Source: Desulfobulbus sp.
GTDB lineage: Bacteria > Desulfobacterota > Desulfobulbia > Desulfobulbales > Desulfobulbaceae
Length of the DNA stretch: 9,341 nt
Reading direction: 5' to 3'
Assembly (NCBI GenBank): GCA_017998195.1
Contig: JAGODN010000070.1
Location: 1-9,341, forward strand
Under the pieces are notes generated by a model, which made no database searches, was not told the origin of the DNA, and worked only from the letters and a program-made list of their open reading frames with translations. A program made the position numbers and the translations under genes. Shown here one piece after another: positions 6,696 through 9,341 of the stretch. Each line of letters opens with the position of its first letter. The first letter of the stretch is position 1.

Positions 6696-8417
6696 CTACC
6701 AGACGGCCGCGGAGAGGTCCACCTTCTTTTCCTCGATCAGTCGCAGGCAGGCATCCACGCTCGCGGCGTGGTAGAGGGTGCCCCGGCCGTTGCGGATCTC
6801 CTCCAGGGCTGTTTCCAGGCCGAGCGAGGGCCGGTAGGGGCGGTGCGAACTCATGGCCTCGACCACGTCGGCCACGGTGAGGATCTTGGCCTCCAGCAGG
6901 ATCTTCTCGTCGGTGAGGCCGCGGGGGTAGCCGGTACCGTCCAGGTGTTCGTGGTGCTGGTAGACGATATCCGCCACCGGCCAGGGGAAGTGGATGTTCT
7001 TGAGGATTTCGTAGCCGACCTCGGTGTGGCACTTGATGATGGCCCGTTCCTGCTGGGAGAGCTGCGCCGGCTTGGCCAGGTATTCCGAGGGCAGGGAGAT
7101 CTTGCCGATGTCGTGGAGCAGGGCGGCGAAATGCAGCCCCTCGATCTGTTTCGCCGGCAGGCCGAGTTCGCGGGCGATGGCGCAGGCCAGGTTGTCGACC
7201 CGGGCCTGGTGGCCGGCGGTGTAGGGGTCGCGCTTCTCGGCCGCCAGGGCCAGTGACTTGACCGTCTCCTCCAGGCTGTTGTGCAGGTCGTAGCGGCTCT
7301 TCCTGAGCGCCTCCAGGGCGCTCTTGCGTTCGGTAATGTCGCGGGCGATGCCCCGGTACCCAAGCAGTTCGCCGTTGTCACCGAACACCGGCACGCCGTT
7401 CTTCTCGATCACCACCACGTGGCCGTCCCTGGCCTGGCAGTTGTTCTCGAAGCCGCTGAACGGCTTGCGGGATTTGAGCAATTGCCGAAAGATGCGCTCG
7501 GTGCGCTCCCGCTCCTTGGGCGCAGTCAGGTCCACCAGGTGCTTGCCGAGCATCTCCCCGGGCGCGAAGCCGAGCAGATCCTGCACCTTGGGGCTGCTGT
7601 AGATGTAGGCCCCGTCCGGGTTGACCTCCCATATCCAGTCGCTTGTGGTTTCCACCAGGGAGCGAAAGCGGGCGTTGCTCTCTTCCAGGGCCTGCAGGAG
7701 CCGCTCCCGCTCCTCCGAGATGATCCGGCGCACCCGGTCGGCCAGCACCGTGTGGCGGATGATGTAGAAGGCGAGGAAGGAGATGACCAGGAGGATCGCC
7801 GAGGAAATGGCATTGAGCTGCTTGGCGATCAGGCCGATCTCGATGTTGACGTCCTCCATGTAGAGGCCGGTGCCGATCACCCAGCCCCAGGGCTTGAATT
7901 CGCGTACATAGGAGAGCTTGGGGACGATCCGGCTCGGGTCGTCCTGCCACTGGAACAGGTAGTCCACGTAGCCGGCGCCCTGGGTCCGGACCACCTTGAC
8001 GAACTCCTCGAGCAGGTTCTTGCCCATGGGGTAGCGGAAATCCGGGACCGGCTCGCCGTGCAGGTCGGGCCGGTAGGGGTGGACAACGATGTGCGCGGAC
8101 ATGTCGTTGATCCAGAAGTAGTCCTTGTTGGTCGGGCCGTAGCGGAAGATCTTGATCATCTCCTTGGCCTGGTGCTGGGCTTCGGCCCGGCTGAGCACGC
8201 CGGCCCGCTCCATTTTCTCGTAGGCGGCCACCATGTCCCAGGTGATCTTGGTCACCTCCAGGAGCAGTTCGCGCTTCTTGGCGAGCAGGTTCTCCTTGAG
8301 CGAGGGCAGGATGATGAGGAAGATGGCGGTGACGAACAGCAGGATGGTGAGCAGGGCCGGCAGGGCGATGCGGATGGTGATCGCATGCACGAGTTTCCGT
8401 TTGCCTTTCTTGTCCAT
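6696..8417 (-). CDS. sCache-PAS-HD-GYP membrane receptor, probable c-di-GMP phosphodiesterase
   Basis: Encodes 573 residues. TM1 (about 17-37) and TM2 (about 204-224) flank a periplasmic sCache_2-type sensor (about 40-195) with FRYGPTNKDYFWIND (91-105), MHP-like VVHPYRPDLHG (111-121) and GWVIGTGLYM (178-187). A coiled segment (about 227-250), a PAS domain (about 250-365, ending DITERK) and an HD-GYP domain (about 380-565) follow. The HD-GYP metal ligands are intact: E394, H403, HDIGK (435-439), H464, HHEHLDGTGYP (488-498) and D517. The expected reaction is hydrolysis of c-di-GMP in response to a small molecule, perhaps a carboxylate, bound outside; the ligand is inference. The ATG at 8417 was chosen because the upstream in-frame extension (to 8639) is Pro/Arg-rich and unlike protein, and the TM begins about 16 residues after this Met. 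No good Shine-Dalgarno site precedes it, so the start is less certain than the domains. Confidence 0.9.
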   Translation of the reverse strand: MDKKGKRKLVHAITIRIALPALLTILLFVTAIFLIILPSLKENLLAKKRELLLEVTKITWDMVAAYEKMERAGVLSRAEAQHQAKEMIKIFRYGPTNKDYFWINDMSAHIVVHPYRPDLHGEPVPDFRYPMGKNLLEEFVKVVRTQGAGYVDYLFQWQDDPSRIVPKLSYVREFKPWGWVIGTGLYMEDVNIEIGLIAKQLNAISSAILLVISFLAFYIIRHTVLADRVRRIISEERERLLQALEESNARFRSLVETTSDWIWEVNPDGAYIYSSPKVQDLLGFAPGEMLGKHLVDLTAPKERERTERIFRQLLKSRKPFSGFENNCQARDGHVVVIEKNGVPVFGDNGELLGYRGIARDITERKSALEALRKSRYDLHNSLEETVKSLALAAEKRDPYTAGHQARVDNLACAIARELGLPAKQIEGLHFAALLHDIGKISLPSEYLAKPAQLSQQERAIIKCHTEVGYEILKNIHFPWPVADIVYQHHEHLDGTGYPRGLTDEKILLEAKILTVADVVEAMSSHRPYRPSLGLETALEEIRNGRGTLYHAASVDACLRLIEEKKVDLSAAVW

Positions 8418-8539
8418 GCGCGGGACCGGCTCGGTGGGGAAGGTTGTTCGGGGCGACGGCGGGACGCCGCGTCGGTGCGGAAGCCTGTGCGGCCAACCGA
8501 TGCGGGCCGTCCCAGTGGCGGCAAGGCTGTCTGCAGGGC

Positions 8540-8568
8540 ACCTTAACGGTTTCCCGGGGCCGGGGCAA
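8540..8568 (-). promoter_or_regulatory. Weak candidate promoter of the HD-GYP gene
   Basis: On the minus strand TTGCCC (8568-8563) is followed after 17 bases by TAAGGT (8545-8540). Matches to consensus are 4 and 3 of 6. It would leave a GC-rich leader of about 115 bases. It is the best spacing I found on this strand but the hexamers are poor. Confidence 0.2.
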
Positions 8569-8629
8569 GGATTCTTCCTCGCCCTGTCACCCGAGCCCGA
8601 CAGGGAAGGGGCGACCGGGCCGGGAGGGC

Positions 8630-8664
8630 GGAAAGTCAACAGGATATTTTCAGCTTGACTTTCC
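8630..8664. promoter_or_regulatory. Perfect 10-bp inverted repeat, candidate operator
   Basis: GGAAAGTCAA (8630-8639) and TTGACTTTCC (8655-8664) are exact reverse complements separated by 15 AT-richer bases (AGGATATTTT at the centre). The repeat sits between the divergent HD-GYP gene and the cobalamin riboswitch, starting 27 bases before the aptamer. Each inner arm contains TTGACT, a -35-like hexamer, on opposite strands, but neither is followed by a good -10. It could be a site for a dimeric regulator or an RNA hairpin in a transcript crossing it. Confidence 0.45.
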
Positions 8665-8690
8665 CGTGACGATCAGGTTCCCTTTGCACA

Positions 8691-8851
8691 CGTTTCAGGT
8701 TCCGACAAGGAACAAGAGGGAACTCCGTGGAAATCGGAGACGGGCCCGCCGCTGTAACCGGGGACGAGCGCCGCAAGCACAGTCACTGATCGAACGATCG
8801 GGAAGACGCGGCGTGAGGACGATCCGGGAGTCAGAAGACCTGCCTGAAACG
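8691..8851 (+). ncRNA. Cobalamin (B12) riboswitch aptamer
   Basis: A cobalamin-class aptamer that would bind adenosylcobalamin or a related form and control a downstream plus-strand gene. P1 is a 9-bp helix CGTTTCAGG (8691-8699) with CCTGAAACG (8843-8851). A small hairpin GTTCC/GGAAC (8699-8703 with 8709-8713) is followed by the conserved GGGAA (8718-8722). Then come the hairpin CTCCG/CGGAG (8723-8727 with 8735-8739) with loop TGGAAAT, the conserved GCCCGCCGCTGTAA (8744-8757), and a CGCCGC/GCGGCG helix (8769-8774 with 8808-8813) enclosing CACTG and CGGGAAG. The B12 box AGTCAGAAGACCTGCC (8829-8844) matches the consensus AGYCMGVAGACCTGCC. A terminator at 8910-8942 completes the device. No B12-related gene is visible downstream within the window, so the target lies beyond 9341. 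Confidence 0.95.
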
Positions 8852-8918
8852 ATGCGCCACTCTCCGCGGATCAGAGAGACGGCGACGAGACGTGGATTCA
8901 CCAGGGCATCCCCGGATC
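8821..8918 (+). promoter_or_regulatory. Candidate antiterminator pairing of the riboswitch expression platform
   Basis: GATCCGGG (8821-8828), just before the B12 box, is perfectly complementary to CCCGGATC (8911-8918), which is most of the 5' arm of the terminator hairpin. When the aptamer is not bound, this 8-bp pairing could keep the terminator open; binding would hold 8821-8828 within the aptamer and let the terminator form. Between them lies a small hairpin CTCTC/GAGAG (8860-8864 with 8874-8878) with a 9-base loop. The complementarity is seen directly; the switching role is inference. Confidence 0.5.
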
Positions 8919-8942
8919 ATTTTCTTGGTCCGGGGTTTTTTT
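8910..8942 (+). terminator. Intrinsic terminator of the cobalamin riboswitch
   Basis: CCCCGGATCA (8910-8919) pairs with TGGTCCGGGG (8926-8935), ten base pairs including one T-G wobble, around a six-base loop (TTTTCT). Seven T follow (8936-8942). It lies 58 bases after the aptamer on the same strand, the usual arrangement for a riboswitch that turns expression off by premature termination when cobalamin is bound. Confidence 0.93.
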
Positions 8943-9341
8943 GTGCCCCGGCCGCGCCCGGTGCAGGGCGGCCGTCACCGGGACGGCAGCGCCCTGCCAC
9001 GACCCAACTCCCACCGGAGGACGCATCCGATCGCTTGCCGCGGAGTTTCCGCCAGGCCGGCGGACGCGGACCCCTGCCAGGTCCGGCTCCTTGTGCGGCC
9101 CCACCGTTTGCCGGCGGTGGGCCGCGGCTGTCCCGCCCCTTGGCCGGCGGCGATTCCGACACCTGATCCGCCGGAATTGCCGGATGCGTTCTTCGTCTCC
9201 CGTTGCCCCTGGCCCACAGGGCCATGTCCGCTTTTCTCCGCCGGTCTGCGCCGGTCGGCCCTTGGGCCGGATGAACCTTCGCCGGCCCCGCATCAACCCT
9301 GGCGCCGGCCTCCACAACGTGCTACCCTCCACGCACCAGCC
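8943..9341 (+). other. Gene-poor, hairpin-rich stretch after the riboswitch terminator
   Basis: About 400 bases with no convincing protein gene on either strand; the open frames are Arg/Pro/Gly-rich shadows without domain patterns. Hairpins are dense: a 14-bp stem with a two-base bulge (8963-8976 with 8982-8997), CGGACC/GGTCCG (9067-9072 with 9080-9085), an 11-bp stem with one bulge (9095-9106 with 9115-9125), CCGGCGG/CCGCCGG (9144-9150 with 9168-9174), TGGCCC/GGGCCA (9210-9215 with 9219-9224) and CGGCCC/GGGCCG (9256-9261 with 9264-9269). None has a following T-run. An ATG at 9271 opens a frame running off the window (23 codons seen) but has no ribosome binding site. This is probably a long leader or intergenic region before the riboswitch target. 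Confidence 0.5.

Noticed and set aside
8418..8639. N-terminal 74-residue extension of the HD-GYP protein
   Set aside because: The residues are Pro/Arg-rich and unlike a protein N-terminus. A Met just before the basic stretch and first membrane segment gives a standard receptor start.
8655..8683. Sigma70 promoter for the riboswitch using TTGACT at 8655
   Set aside because: At spacings of 16-18 bases the -10 positions read GTTCCC, TTCCCT or TCCCTT, none acceptable. A sigma54-type GG-N10-GC also does not fit, because the spacing is eight.
8444..9166. Plus-strand open frame across the riboswitch
   Set aside because: It overlaps the structured cobalamin aptamer and terminator, has no domain pattern, and is Arg/Pro-rich.
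8898..9332. Minus-strand open frames opposite the post-terminator region
   Set aside because: Low-complexity Arg/Pro/Gly translation, no ribosome binding site and no recognisable motif.
9271..9341. Short frame starting at ATG 9271 and open at the window end
   Set aside because: Only 23 codons are visible, with no ribosome binding site and no recognisable sequence. It could be the start of the riboswitch target but cannot be supported.

Overview
The window is GC-rich bacterial chromosome with tightly packed genes, apart from a more AT-rich first ~110 bases. No ribosomal RNA, tRNA, CRISPR, insertion sequence or phage gene is visible. Three things suggest a Gram-negative, anaerobe-leaning bacterium, possibly a Desulfobacterota-type lineage: a lipoprotein with a Gram-negative-style lipobox, a biotin synthase whose residue pattern resembles that of anaerobes, and an sCache/PAS/HD-GYP receptor. 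The lineage is inference; the sequence contains no marker gene to prove it.

Left part (1-1634): an LEA14/WHy-type lipoprotein gene (plus strand) converges on a YpfJ-type zinc metallopeptidase gene (minus strand). A strong hairpin terminator at 711-751 separates them, oriented for the minus strand.

Middle (1640-6571): divergent from the peptidase is a plus-strand operon with a good sigma70-like promoter at 1773-1800. Its order is an AMMECR1-domain protein (amrA), a CxxCxxCC-type cysteine-rich metal-binding protein, biotin synthase (bioB) and DAPA aminotransferase (bioA), with gaps of 16, 9 and 3 bases. An AI-2E-family membrane protein follows 79 bases later. BioA and BioB act at two steps of biotin synthesis (KAPA to DAPA, and dethiobiotin to biotin). 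bioF, bioD, bioC and bioH are not in the window. BioB carries Ser where the E. coli enzyme has the Cys97 ligand of its auxiliary Fe-S cluster, plus extra cysteines. A cysteine-rich metal-binding protein and an AMMECR1 protein (a family known beside radical-SAM genes) lie in the same operon as this radical-SAM enzyme, which is the most interesting feature of the window.

Right part (6572-9341): a minus-strand gene encodes a membrane sCache-PAS-HD-GYP protein, probably a ligand-sensing c-di-GMP phosphodiesterase. Divergent from it is a plus-strand cobalamin riboswitch (8691-8851) with an intrinsic terminator (8910-8942) and a visible candidate antiterminator pairing. The shared intergenic region holds a perfect 10-bp inverted repeat. 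After the terminator, about 400 bases to the window end contain no convincing gene but many hairpins. The riboswitch-controlled gene therefore probably lies beyond the window.
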